Positions 1-9,064 of a stretch of 25,190 nucleotides of DNA are shown here, one piece after another; position 1 is the first letter of the stretch; each line of letters begins with the position of its first letter. The stretch is from Paulinella micropora. Taxonomy: Eukaryota; Cercozoa; Imbricatea; Euglyphida. The DNA lies in the NCBI GenBank assembly GCA_009731375.1, contig BJOX01000053.1:292392-317581 (forward strand), in the 5' to 3' direction. The translations under genes and the position numbers were made by a program. The notes under the pieces were generated by a model. That model was not told the DNA's origin, ran no database searches, and was given only the letters and a program-made list of their open reading frames with translations.

Positions 1-28
1 TCGTCAATTCTTCGTACTCCCCTCACGG
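1..28 (+). CDS. Exon 1 (partial): tail of GAF-like domain
   Basis: The window opens in what looks like an exon ending in a strong donor, CACGG followed by GTGAGA. Read so that it leaves two bases, it joins the next exon as ...SSYSPHG-LDELEV, which resembles the stretch before the last helix of a GAF domain. Only 28 bases are available, so the call rests on phase and donor quality. A non-coding reading is possible. Confidence 0.4.
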
Positions 29-83
29 GTGAGACGATGGAGGCGCATGTGCAGAAATGCATCAGCCATTGACAGAGAAGCAC

Positions 84-126
<43 letters not shown>

Positions 127-319
127 GTTATTAGGCTGGACTGGCGACGCTAGAGGATACATTTTGTTATTGTTGTTGTTTTTCTTGTTATTATTAGTGT
201 GGATAATCTCGAGGTGGCAATACTTGAGGTTTATTTTACTATTGTTACTGTTTTTGTTATTGTAATTAGTTTGGATGAGCTGAAGGTGGCTATGCTGAAG
301 GTGTGCGCCAACTACGTGG

Positions 320-362
<43 letters not shown>

Positions 363-454
363 ATTGTTGTTGTTGTTGTTGTTGTTGTTATTGTTGTTGT
401 TGTTGTTGTTGTTGTTGTCGTTGTTGTTGTCGTCGTCGTCGTCGTCGTTGTCGA

Positions 455-491
<37 letters not shown>

Positions 492-496
492 ATTAG
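29..496 (+). repeat. Intron 1: TTA and TTG microsatellites with two exon echoes
   Basis: A TTA run (about 84-135) and a long TTG run (328-490, with GTC interruptions) enclose two decayed copies of the start of exon 2, at 198-230 and 270-327. The forward frames through it are open only because TTA and TTG have no stop in most frames; they give poly-Leu or poly-Val and are not genes. Confidence 0.85.
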
Positions 497-569
497 TTTG
501 GATGAGCTGGAGGTGGCTATGTTGGAGGTGTGCGCTAATTACGTGGTGGGTATCTTGAAGTCGCGGCTG
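497..569 (+). CDS. Exon 2: last helix of a GAF-like domain
   Basis: The exon begins after TTATTAG and ends before GTATGTAT. It encodes LDELEVAMLEVCANYVVG followed by ILKSRL, the amphipathic helix that closes GAF domains and runs into the signalling helix of sensor kinases. Incoming phase is 2, outgoing phase 0. Two degraded copies of the same exon start lie upstream, at 198 and 270. The helix pattern fits the family, but the GAF core would be outside the window. Confidence 0.7.
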
Positions 570-609
570 GTATGTATATATCTATGTATGTATGCATGTA
601 TAGTATATG

Positions 610-684
<75 letters not shown>

Positions 685-742
685 TTGCAAGGACTACATT
701 CCTTTGCGACATCTCATCTATCTTATCTATCTATGTATACAG

Positions 743-796
743 CTCTGGAAGCAGTACCAGTTGGCAGTGGCGGAGCGACAGAGCATATCCAAGCAG
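743..796 (+). CDS. Exon 3: coiled linker (signalling helix)
   Basis: This is an 18-codon exon between TATACAG and GTATGACT, phase 0 at both ends. It encodes LWKQYQLAVAERQSISKQ, a charged helix that continues the coiled coil between the sensor and HisKA domains. The downstream intron is TATG, TAGG and TACG repeats. Confidence 0.75.
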
Positions 797-1084
797 GTAT
801 GACTGCATGTATGTATGTATGTATGTATGTATGTATGTATGTATGTGTTTGTATGTATGCATGTATGTATGTATGTATGTATGCAGGTAGGTAGGTAGTA
901 GATAGGTAGATAGGTAGGTAGGTAGGTAGGTAGGTAGGTAGGTAGGTAGGTAGGTAGTAGGTATGTATGTATGTATGTATGTATGTATGTACGTACGTAC
1001 GTACGTACGTACGTACGTACGTACGTATGTATGTATGTATGTATGTATGTATGTATGTATGTATGTATGTATGTATGTCTGCAG

Positions 1085-1135
1085 TTGACAGACGCTGTGG
1101 AGGACGTGCGCTCACAAGAGAAGTCCAAGGCCTCC
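1085..1135 (+). CDS. Exon 4: coiled linker leading into HisKA
   Basis: This is a 17-codon exon between TCTGCAG and GTATGTAT, phase 0 at both ends. It encodes LTDAVEDVRSQEKSKAS. The ending, -EKSKAS followed by FLANMSHE in the next exon, is the standard run-in to a HisKA phosphoacceptor helix in hybrid kinases. Confidence 0.85.
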
Positions 1136-1271
1136 GTATGTATGTATGTATGTATGTATGTATGTATGTTATGTATGTATGTATGTATTTATGTATTGTA
1201 TGTATGTATGTATGTATGTATGTATGTATGTATGTATGTATGCATCGCATGTATGCATGTATGTATGTATG

Positions 1272-1302
<31 letters not shown>

Positions 1303-1804
1303 GTATGTATGTATGTAAGTATGTAAGTATGTATGTGTGTATGTGTATGTATGTATGTATGTATGTATGTATGTATGTATGTATGTATGTTATGTTATGT
1401 TATGTTATGTTATGTTATGTTATGTATTGTCTATGTATATGTATATGTTATGTTATGTTATGTTATGTTATGTTATGTTATGTTATGTTATGTTATGTTA
1501 TGTTGTGTTATGTTATGTTATGTCATGTTATGTTATGTGTTGTGTTGTGTTGTGTTGTGTTGTGTTGGGTTGTGTTGTGTTGTGTTTTGTGTTGTGTTTT
1601 GTGTTGTGTTTTGTGTTGTGTTTTGTGTTGTGTTGTGTTGTGTTTTGTGTTGTGTTGTGTTGTGTTGTGTTGTGTTGTGTTGTGTTGTGTTATGTTATGT
1701 TATGTATGTATGTATGCATTTGTATGTATGTATGTATTTGTATGTATGTATGTATTTGTATGTATGTATGTATGTATGTATTTGTATGTATGTATGTATG
1801 TATG

Positions 1805-1835
<31 letters not shown>

Positions 1836-1904
1836 TGTATGTATGTATGTATGTACGTACGTACGTACGTACGTATGTATGTATGTATATGTTATGTTAT
1901 GTAG

Positions 1905-1956
1905 TTTTTGGCTAACATGAGTCACGAGATCCGCACGCCGATGAACGCCATCCAAG
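1905..1956 (+). CDS. Exon 5: HisKA phosphoacceptor helix (H box)
   Basis: The exon encodes FLANMSHEIRTPMNAIQ plus the first base of a Gly codon. SHEIRTP is the H box; its His is the predicted autophosphorylation site and the following Glu is the usual catalytic acid/base. The acceptor is ATGTAG and the donor is CAAG followed by GTCAAG, phase 1. The next exon completes the Gly and gives the family sequence NAIQGFAELV, which fixes the junction. Confidence 0.93.
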
Positions 1957-2435
<479 letters not shown>

Positions 2436-2575
2436 GCTTCGCGGAGTTGGTTGGCGACACCAAGCTGAACGCGACGCAGAAGAAGTACGTGGACTACGTC
2501 ATCGTCTCCGCCACGCACCTGCTCATCATAATCTCAGACATACTGGACCTGTCCAAAATCGACTCGGGCAAGCTG
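2436..2575 (+). CDS. Exon 6: second half of HisKA dimerisation domain
   Basis: It encodes GFAELVGDTKLNATQKKYVD and then ATHLLIIISDILDLSKIDSG with KL at the end. This is the second helix of the four-helix bundle, and DILDLSKIDSGKL is the classic X-box motif of hybrid kinases. The acceptor is GGGGCAG and the donor GTACGT. Phase 1 in, 0 out. No residue critical to the fold appears missing. Confidence 0.93.
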
Positions 2576-2618
2576 GTACGTGTCTTCATCTATCTATCTA
2601 TCTATCTATCTATCTATA

Positions 2619-2651
<33 letters not shown>

Positions 2652-2982
2652 GTCTAGTCTATCTATCTATCTATCTATCCATCTATCTATCCATCTATCT
2701 ATCCATCTATCTATCCATCTATCCATCTATCTATCTATCTATCTATCTACCTACCTACCTACCTACCTACCTACCTACCTATCTATCTATCTATCTATCT
2801 ATCTACCTATCTATCTATCTATCTATCTATCTATTTATTTGTTTATCTATCTATCTATCTATCTATCTATCTTCCTATCTATCTATCTATATATCTACCT
2901 ATCTATCTGTCTATCTGTCTATCTATCCATCTATCTATCTATCTATCTATCTATCTGTCTATCTGTCTATCTATCCATCTAT

Positions 2983-3020
<38 letters not shown>

Positions 3021-3026
3021 GTGTAG
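2576..3026 (+). repeat. Intron 6: TATC microsatellite with TACC and TCCA blocks
   Basis: About 430 bases of TATC with internal CATC, TACC and TGTC variants. The last unit is altered to TGTGTAG and serves as the acceptor of exon 7. Confidence 0.9.
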
Positions 3027-3068
3027 GAGCTGTCTCACCTGCCGCTGCAGCTGCAGGCCGTGCTGGAG
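3027..3068 (+). CDS. Exon 7: HisKA-HATPase connector
   Basis: This 14-codon exon encodes ELSHLPLQLQAVLE, equivalent to the 'ELE..PFDL..VLE' strand and helix that opens the ATP-binding domain. The acceptor is TGTGTAG and the donor GTATTC; phase 0 at both ends. A degraded copy of this exon sits about 200 bases downstream (3227-3266), and a partial third copy starts at 3299. Confidence 0.88.
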
Positions 3069-3358
3069 GTATTCGAACTTGAAGGGAAAAGAACAGTCAA
3101 CCGTAAGAAAAGAGGTTAAGGGTTTGGGTTAGGGTGGACAGTCAACCGTAAGAAAAGAGGTCAAGGGTTTAGGGTTAGGTTAGGGTTAGGGTGGACTAGG
3201 GTGGACTTAGCATTAGGGTGAGGGTTAGCTGTCGCATCTGCCGCTGCAGGCGATGCTTGATGTATTGATATTTATATTTTATGAATTCATATTTTTCTTT
3301 GCTGGAGGTATTTATGTTTAGGTGTATGTTATGTTTTATTTCATATTTCTATTTCTAG
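3069..3358 (+). repeat. Intron 7: TTAGGG-like tract, 45-base tandem repeat and exon 7 echoes
   Basis: A 45-base unit containing ACAGTCAACCGTAAGAAAAG is present twice (from 3093 and 3138), each followed by GGGTTNGGGTTAGGG telomere-like repeats continuing to about 3226. Then come an echo of exon 7 (3227-3266) and a second partial one (3299-3325, GCTGGAGGTATTTATG). This is the only intron in the window with telomere-like repeat. Confidence 0.85.
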
Positions 3359-3574
3359 GAGTCGCTGCACCTGGCAGACCGGCCCGAGCAGACCGGCGAC
3401 GTAGCCACCTTCTACCACCTGGACCCGAACGTGCCAAACAGGATCATGACGGACCCCACGCGCTTCCGACAGATTTTAGTCAACCTCGTACACGCGGCGC
3501 TGGCCAACACGCAGAAAGGCTACGTGATGCTGTCCTTGCGACGTCTACCGCTGCAGCTGCCCGGGCCGGTGCAG
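3359..3574 (+). CDS. Exon 8: HATPase_c N-box region
   Basis: Seventy-two codons, phase 0, between TTTCTAG and GTTGTATG. The stretch YHLDPNVPNRIMTDPTRFRQ followed by ILVNLVHAALANTQKGYVML aligns without gaps to the start of HATPase_c domains (DP.VP..I.GDP.RLRQIL.NLL.NA.KFT..G.V). The N box should read NLxxNAxKF; here it reads NLVHAALAN. The second Asn, which in EnvZ-type kinases (N347) chelates Mg2+ and is needed for activity, is Ala, and the Lys is Ala as well. ATP binding or phosphotransfer may therefore be weakened or lost. Confidence 0.92.
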
Positions 3575-3664
3575 GTTGTATGTATGTGTGTATGTATGTG
3601 TGTAGGCATGTATGCATGTATGTATCTATGTATCTATGTATCTTTGTATCTTTTGTATTTACAG

Positions 3665-3707
3665 CAGAGCGCGCAGCCGCCCACCAGCACCGCAGCAACA
3701 TCTACAG
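3665..3707 (+). CDS. Exon 9: Ser/Thr/Ala loop inserted in HATPase_c
   Basis: It encodes QSAQPPTSTAATST plus one base. It lies between the strand after the N box and the G1 box, where the family usually has a short turn, so it is a low-complexity insertion. Acceptor TTTACAG, donor GTATGTATG, phase 0 in and 1 out. Confidence 0.75.
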
Positions 3708-3806
3708 GTATGTATGTATGTATGTATGTATGTATGTATGTATGTATCTATGTATCTATGTATCTATGTATCTATGTATTTATGTATCTATGTATCTATG
3801 TATATG

Positions 3807-3838
<32 letters not shown>

Positions 3839-3911
3839 CCTATCTTTCTATCTATCTTATCTATCTATGTATCTATCTATCTATCTGCGTGTGTACGTAT
3901 GTATGTTCCAG
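3708..3911 (+). repeat. Intron 9: TATG, TATC microsatellite
   Basis: TATG from the donor onward, then alternating TATG/TATC, then TATC, ending in the CAGCAG acceptor. Confidence 0.85.
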
Positions 3912-4053
3912 CAGGCGCGTACTCCTCGCAGCTGCCCGAGCGCCAGTACGACGGTCTGTTGGAAGTCTCAGTGGAGGACACGGGACAGACGACGGAGCGC
4001 AACTATCAGTTCCAGGAACCGACAGAGGACATGTCGCAGACCAACATCCGCGG
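3912..4053 (+). CDS. Exon 10: HATPase_c G1 box and ATP lid
   Basis: It encodes LLEVSVEDTG, then QTTERNYQFQEPTEDMSQ and TNIR. VEDTG is the G1 box core, but the usual DTGIGI is DTGQTT, so the second Gly is missing. The lid, normally FQPF.QAD.S, is only loosely kept as FQEPTEDMSQTN. The acceptor is a tandem CAGCAG; either AG keeps the frame, adding or dropping one residue (start 3912 or 3915). The end at CGCGG before GTCCGC was chosen because phase 2 then joins to GLGLGVAIS in the next exon. Confidence 0.85.
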
Positions 4054-4808
<755 letters not shown>

Positions 4809-4841
4809 GTCTGTCTGTCTGTCTGTCTATCTATCTGTCTG

Positions 4842-4896
<55 letters not shown>

Positions 4897-5619
4897 GCTT
4901 ATGGAACGAGCCCTGGCCCCGCCTGGTACTAGGGAGCTTTGGTATCGCCTGTATCAGTCCCTTCCGTGCAAACATCACGGCTTAGCTGGGCATCGGGTTA
5001 ATACTTTACACACAGATTTCCTTGGTTGACGAAATCAGAAGCTCCTTTTTCTGACATTAGTCGATATCTCATCAGTTGATTTCATCACTTACTCCACGGA
5101 GTGAACCAAGGCCACTTGAGGTGTCACTGACCCTCCCTTGGGCTTGGTTTTTTGAAATGGGTGCCATCTGTCGACAGACAGAGAATTAGGGGATGGTGTG
5201 GGTGTGCTGGGCCCGTGGTGGGGTGCCTTATGTGTGCCTAGCCATACGCCTATAAGTCACATGCCGAAATAGCGACGGGAAGCACAATCCTGTTCCCTCA
5301 GGGTGCCCTTTCTCGCTTGTTGAGCCCGGAATAAAACCCACAGTGCTCTGTCGGTTTATACTAGACTGTCGAACAGTCTCGAAACTCCATCTGCTTACTG
5401 GGTCCTCTGTAATGGAGGTGGGAGCTCGTTCTGCAAGGGGCGCTTATGGAACGAGCCCTGGCCCCGCCTGGTACTAGGGAGCTTTGGTATCGCCTGTATC
5501 AGTCCCTTCCGTGCAAACATCACGGCTTAGCTGGGCATCGGGTTAATACTTTACCCACAGACTTCCTTGGTTGACGAAATCAGAAGCTCCTTTTTTCTGA
5601 CATTAGTCGATATCTCATC
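4897..5619 (+). repeat. Dispersed repeat family A, one and a part copies in tandem
   Basis: The segment starting GCTTATGGAACGAGCC occurs at 4897-5073 and again at 5442-5619, a period of 545 bases. Between them lie a spacer unique to this place (5074-5260) and the 5' part ATGCCGAAATAGCGACGGG. The region 5261-5619 matches 21908-22265 nearly base for base. Two of the three copies run directly into TATC repeat at the same point (TCGATAT.TCATC). No reading frame of interest is present. It may be a non-autonomous retroelement or satellite-like sequence. Confidence 0.85.
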
Positions 5620-5633
5620 TATCTATCTATCTG

Positions 5634-5674
<41 letters not shown>

Positions 5675-5760
5675 ATTCATATCTGTACATACCTATATCT
5701 ACACCTGTACCTAAATCTCTATTATCTAATATTTATTATCTGTTATCTGTTACCTATTAG
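5620..5760 (+). repeat. TATC tail of family A and degraded TATC-like sequence
   Basis: TATC repeat (5615-5675) then decays into AT-rich ACCTATATCTACACC-like sequence. Nothing coding is seen. Confidence 0.7.
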
Positions 5761-6130
5761 GGCCAGGCTGACAGTGGGGCCGACGGGGCCAGCCATACCC
5801 TGCAGACTACAAGGCCCGGCCGGGTAGATACATGCATAGCATACATAACATACATACCCCAATGCATAGCCACGCCAGCCACAAGCTGCAGCCGACACGA
5901 CCCCGCCGGCTAGGTACATACATGGTATATGTAACATACATATATACATGCATGCATACATACATGCATGCATCAGCCACGCCAGCCACATCCTGCAGCC
6001 CACACGGCCCGGCCGGTTAGATACATGCATAACACATATAACACACATACCGTTGACCGACGCCGCCAGCCACGCCAGCCACACACTGCAGACGCGACAC
6101 GACACGGCCGCGGGGATACATGACATGACA
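5761..6130 (+). repeat. Four-copy GC-rich unit around CTGCAG
   Basis: A unit of the form GCCAGCCACA..CTGCAG..ACACGGCCCGGCCGG..TAGATACATGCAT occurs four times, with CTGCAG at 5800, 5886, 5993 and 6086 (spacing 86-107). The GC-rich half looks like exon sequence, and copy 1 ends in a possible donor (GCCGG before GTAGAT), but no copy joins the gene in phase convincingly. It may derive from exon 13, which holds ATACACGGCCGGCCC near its start. Confidence 0.65.
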
Positions 6131-6334
6131 TGACATACATAACACACACACACACACACACATACATACATACATACATACAGACATACATACATACACA
6201 CACACACACACATACACACACACATACATGCATACATACATACATACATACATGCATGCATATAAATACATACATACATATACATACATACATACATACG
6301 TACATACATGCATATACATACATACGTATATGCG

Positions 6335-6370
<36 letters not shown>

Positions 6371-6379
6371 CATACGCAG
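6131..6379 (+). repeat. CA and CATA microsatellite before exon 13
   Basis: CA, CATA and CGTA tracts up to the acceptor ACGCAG. Confidence 0.85.
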
Positions 6380-7183
6380 GTGGCGGGCGGTCATAGCAAG
6401 CGTCGCCTATACACGGCCGGCCCACTGCCCGGCCCAACGGCCAACAGCAGCGGCCCCACCCCCGCGCAAGTCGTGCTAGTGGTGGCGCAGACGCTGCCAC
6501 TGATCTACTCGATCAGCTCGGTCTGGCAGCACATGCGGCGGCACTTGAACCCGCACTGGCCCAACTTAGTTTTTCGGCGTATGCGCAGCCTGTTCGAGTT
6601 GCTGGAGTGTCTCAAGCAGGGCGCTTACCTTGCCCAGCTCAGTCTCACCCCGGGCCGCGCCAACGAGGAAGACGAGGGCAGCAGCATTTACAGCGTGGTG
6701 GTGCTGGAGGCGCTGGAGGGCAAGTCCCCCCTGCAGGTAGGGCTTGAGTGTCGTCAGCTGCTGCAGGCCAAAGCCGCTAAGTCCCCACACAATCTCAGCC
6801 CTCCCGACTCGCAGCCAGCACACATGCCGCTCATCATCACCGCGGCACCGCCCGCGCTGGACAAGACGAACCGCTGGCGAGCCAACATGGTATTGGCCTC
6901 TCCTCTGGCCTCCCCGATCCAGAACGGGCTGGTGTCGTTGCCCAGCCCGCTGCGCCTGTCCACGCTGATGCACGCGCTGGCGGAGCCGCTCGAGAAGGCC
7001 AGCAAGGAGGCCGCAGCGAGCGCCAGCCAGAGCGACGCGGACAGAAACAAGACAGACGCCAGCGGCCTGCCCTCAAGCGCGCCAGGCTTCTTCAAGAACG
7101 ACAGCGTAGTGCGGCAAAAGACCAAGGTGGCCAAGATCAGCCAGACGTACCCCATGACTGTGCTGGTGGCAGAGGACAACCCG
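6380..7183 (+). CDS. Exon 13: receiver-like domain lacking catalytic residues, then start of the true receiver
   Basis: This 268-codon open exon lies between ACGCAG and GTATGTAT. From about exon residue 30, QVVLVVAQTLPLIYSISSVW looks like receiver strand 1 and helix 1, YSVVVLEALEGKSPLQVGLE like strand 3, PLIITAAPP like strand 4, and SLPSPLRLSTLMHALAEPLE like the strand 5/helix 5 region. The residues that define an active receiver are missing: no acidic pair after strand 1, no phospho-Asp after strand 3, and Ser in place of the KP lysine. I read it as a degenerate first receiver in tandem with an active second one, an arrangement known in hybrid kinases. A charged linker (KASKEAAASASQSDADRNKT) follows, and the exon ends in MTVLVAEDNP, the first strand of the intact receiver. 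The receiver-like assignment is by pattern only. Confidence 0.88.
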
Positions 7184-7339
7184 GTATGTATGTATCTATG
7201 TATCTATGTATGTATGTTCGTACGAACATACGTACGTACGTACGTACGTATGTACGTATGTGTGTATGTGTATGTATGTATGTATGTATGGTGTATGTAT
7301 TGTGTATGTGTGTAAGTACGTGTGTATGTATGTCTGTAG

Positions 7340-7444
7340 CTCAACATGAAGCTGATCACGCGCATGCTGGGTCGCATGGGTTACAAGCCCATCGAGTGCA
7401 ACAACGGACAGGAGGTGCTGCAGCAGATTCAGCAGGGGCAGCAG
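7340..7444 (+). CDS. Exon 14: receiver domain, helix 1 to helix 2
   Basis: Joined to exon 13 it reads AEDNP-LNMKLITRMLGRMGY followed by KPIECNNGQEVLQQIQQGQQ. This is the standard N-terminal half of a hybrid-kinase receiver; the acidic pair is E-D of AEDN. Acceptor CTGTAG, donor GTACCT, phase 0 at both ends. Confidence 0.95.
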
Positions 7445-7531
7445 GTACCTATGCATGAATGTATGTATGTATGGATGGATGGATGGATGGATGGATGGAT
7501 GGATGGATGGTATGTGTGGATGTATGTCCAG

Positions 7532-7663
7532 GTGGACATCATCCTGATGGACCTGGACATGCCGGTGATGGGCGGCATGGAGGCGTCGCGCAAGCTCAAG
7601 AAGCACCTGGCCACCAGTCGGCCACAGTCCCAGCTGCCGGTGGTGGTGGCGTGCACCGCCACG
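7532..7663 (+). CDS. Exon 15: receiver domain, phospho-Asp strand
   Basis: VDIILMDLDMPVMGGMEASR holds the phosphoacceptor, the first Asp of MDLDMP. It is followed by a helix and by LPVVVACTAT, whose Thr is the conserved switch residue (family: ALTA). Acceptor TGTCCAG, donor GTCTTG, phase 0 at both ends. Confidence 0.95.
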
Positions 7664-7850
7664 GTCTTGTTATCTACCTAACCTACCTACCTAACCTACC
7701 TACCTAACCTACCTACCTAACCTACCTACCTAACCTACCTACCTAACCTATCCACTTACCCTACCTACCTACCCTACCTACCTCCCTAACCGACTACCAA
7801 ACCTCCATACCCTAGCCTACCTACCTAGCTACCTACCTACGTACCTCTAG

Positions 7851-7988
7851 GTGATGGAGTCGTCAGAGCGCACGGCCTGCAACGAAGTCGGCATGTCTGA
7901 CGCCGTGACCAAGCCTTTGCAGATGGACACGCTGGTCCGCCTTTTCGAGGAGTTTGGGCCCAAGATCTTGCAGTGGAAGAAAGAGGAG
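7851..7988 (+). CDS. Exon 16: receiver domain, C-terminal third
   Basis: It encodes VMESSERTACNEVGMSDAVT, then KPLQMDTLVRLFEEFGPKIL and QWKKEE. GMSDAVTKPL carries the invariant Lys, so the second receiver keeps all its catalytic residues. Acceptor CCTCTAG, donor GTTCATC, phase 0 at both ends. The preceding intron is an irregular CCTA repeat. Confidence 0.95.
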
Positions 7989-7992
7989 GTTC

Positions 7993-8024
<32 letters not shown>

Positions 8025-8056
8025 CTCTATCTATCTATCCATCCATCCATCCATCC

Positions 8057-8091
<35 letters not shown>

Positions 8092-8235
8092 CATCGATCG
8101 ATCGATCGGTCTACCTCCCCCCCCTCCCTCCCTCCCTACCTCCCAATTTACCTACCTATCTATCTACCTACCTACCTACCTACCTACCTACCTACCAACC
8201 TACCGACCTACTACCTATCTGCCTGCATATCTAAG
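7989..8235 (+). repeat. Intron 16: TATC, CATC, TCGA and TACC microsatellite
   Basis: Tetranucleotides drift from TATC to CATC, back to TATC, then TCGA, CCCT and TACC, ending at TCTAAG. Confidence 0.85.
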
Positions 8236-8697
8236 GGGCGGGCGGCGCAAGAGGAGACAGAAACACGAGCTAAGCAAGCTGCGGCGGGGTCGACGGGGAC
8301 GGGTGGCAGCAAGGTGCTCAAGGCCATGCGCAGACGACGACTTCATAAGAAAGAGACAGACAAAGCACGAGCCAAAAGAAACGACAACGAGGAGGACAAA
8401 GAAGATGTGGCGGCAAAAGAGGGACAACATGCAGGAAAAAGACACAAGGAAGCTGGGTCGAAGAAAGCGAGCGAGAAAGAGAAAGAGCCTGCCGTTGGCA
8501 AAAGCTTACGAAGGGGGCTGACTTTAGACCACTCGGAAAGAGACAAAGAGGTGGAGACGGAATTGTCTCCAACTCCTTTCCCCAGCAGTTCGCTCAGTGG
8601 GCTTGCTTCCGCTTTCTCCTCTATCTTTTCGCCGAACAAGTCGCAGGGCAAGTTCTTCTCCTCGGCGGCCAAGCCGGCGCTGTGCCCACACCAGCAG
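8236..8697 (+). CDS. Exon 17: charged and Ser-rich region after the receiver
   Basis: This is an open frame of 154 codons, phase 0, from TCTAAG to GTGTCT. The first two thirds are rich in Lys, Arg, Glu and Ala (KAMRRRRLHKKETDKARAKR), predicted helical and possibly nuclear-localising. The last third is Ser/Pro-rich (SSLSGLASAFSSIFSPNKSQ). No domain was recognised. The base sequence is not repetitive, unlike the introns, which supports coding. Confidence 0.7.
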
Positions 8698-8700
8698 GTG

Positions 8701-8760
<60 letters not shown>

Positions 8761-9064
8761 CCTACCTACCTACCTACCTACCTACCTACCTACCTACCTA
8801 TTTATGTATTTATCTATTTCAAGCCACACCTTCATAGTGTATCACTTCCCGCCAGGTCGCACAAGTGGAAAATTCATCGCACAAACGGACCCACGTATTT
8901 CCGTCCATATGTATATGCAAACATCAACGTATGTCCTTGTGAACATGCATGCAAATGTATTCATGTATCAGTAGGTCTTTTTTGATTAGAGGGTTTCATA
9001 GAGAGGTGTGAGTTTGTGTGTCCGCATGTGCAAGTTGTGTACTTGGTCTCTGCATTGTCTGAAG
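8698..9064 (+). repeat. Intron 17: TATC/TACC repeat, then 240 bases of unique sequence
   Basis: TATC then TACC to about 8815. From 8816 to 9064 the sequence is unique and AT-richer. I see no conserved element, echo or open frame of interest in it. Confidence 0.75.

Larger units (their letters stand above)
570..1904 (+). repeat. Introns 2-4: TATC, TATG, TAGG, TACG and pentamer microsatellites
   Basis: After the donor of exon 2 come TATC (609-682), then TATG (803-890), TAGG (885-960), TATG with a TACG block (961-1078), and after exon 4 TATG (1136-1390), TATGT (1388-1545), TGTGT (1536-1690) and again TATG (1700-1890). The donors themselves read GTATGT, so the repeat starts inside the splice signal. 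Confidence 0.9.
7184..7850 (+). repeat. Introns 13-15: TATG/TACG, GGAT and CCTA repeats
   Basis: Intron 13 (7184-7339) is TATG with a TACG block. Intron 14 (7445-7531) is nearly pure GGAT. Intron 15 (7664-7850) is ACCTACCTA with irregular changes. All three split the active receiver domain. Confidence 0.88.

Noticed and set aside
803-1078. CRISPR-like or satellite array
   Set aside because: Units of four bases without spacers: ordinary microsatellites in a eukaryotic intron.
3110-3226. Chromosome end
   Set aside because: The TTAGGG-like tract is short, degenerate and flanked on both sides by exons of the same gene.
4960-5030. tRNA-like promoter boxes in repeat A (GGCTTAGCTGGGCATCGGG as an A box)
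   Set aside because: A-box resemblance is fair, but no B box at a proper distance was found, and no cloverleaf could be drawn.
5567-5827. Open frame MVDEIRSSFFLTLVDISSIY in repeat A
   Set aside because: Also present at the other copy but runs straight into TATC repeat; no domain, no context.
6566-7179. Reverse-strand frames opposite exon 13
   Set aside because: Arg/Ala-rich shadows of a GC-rich coding exon that itself matches the receiver family.
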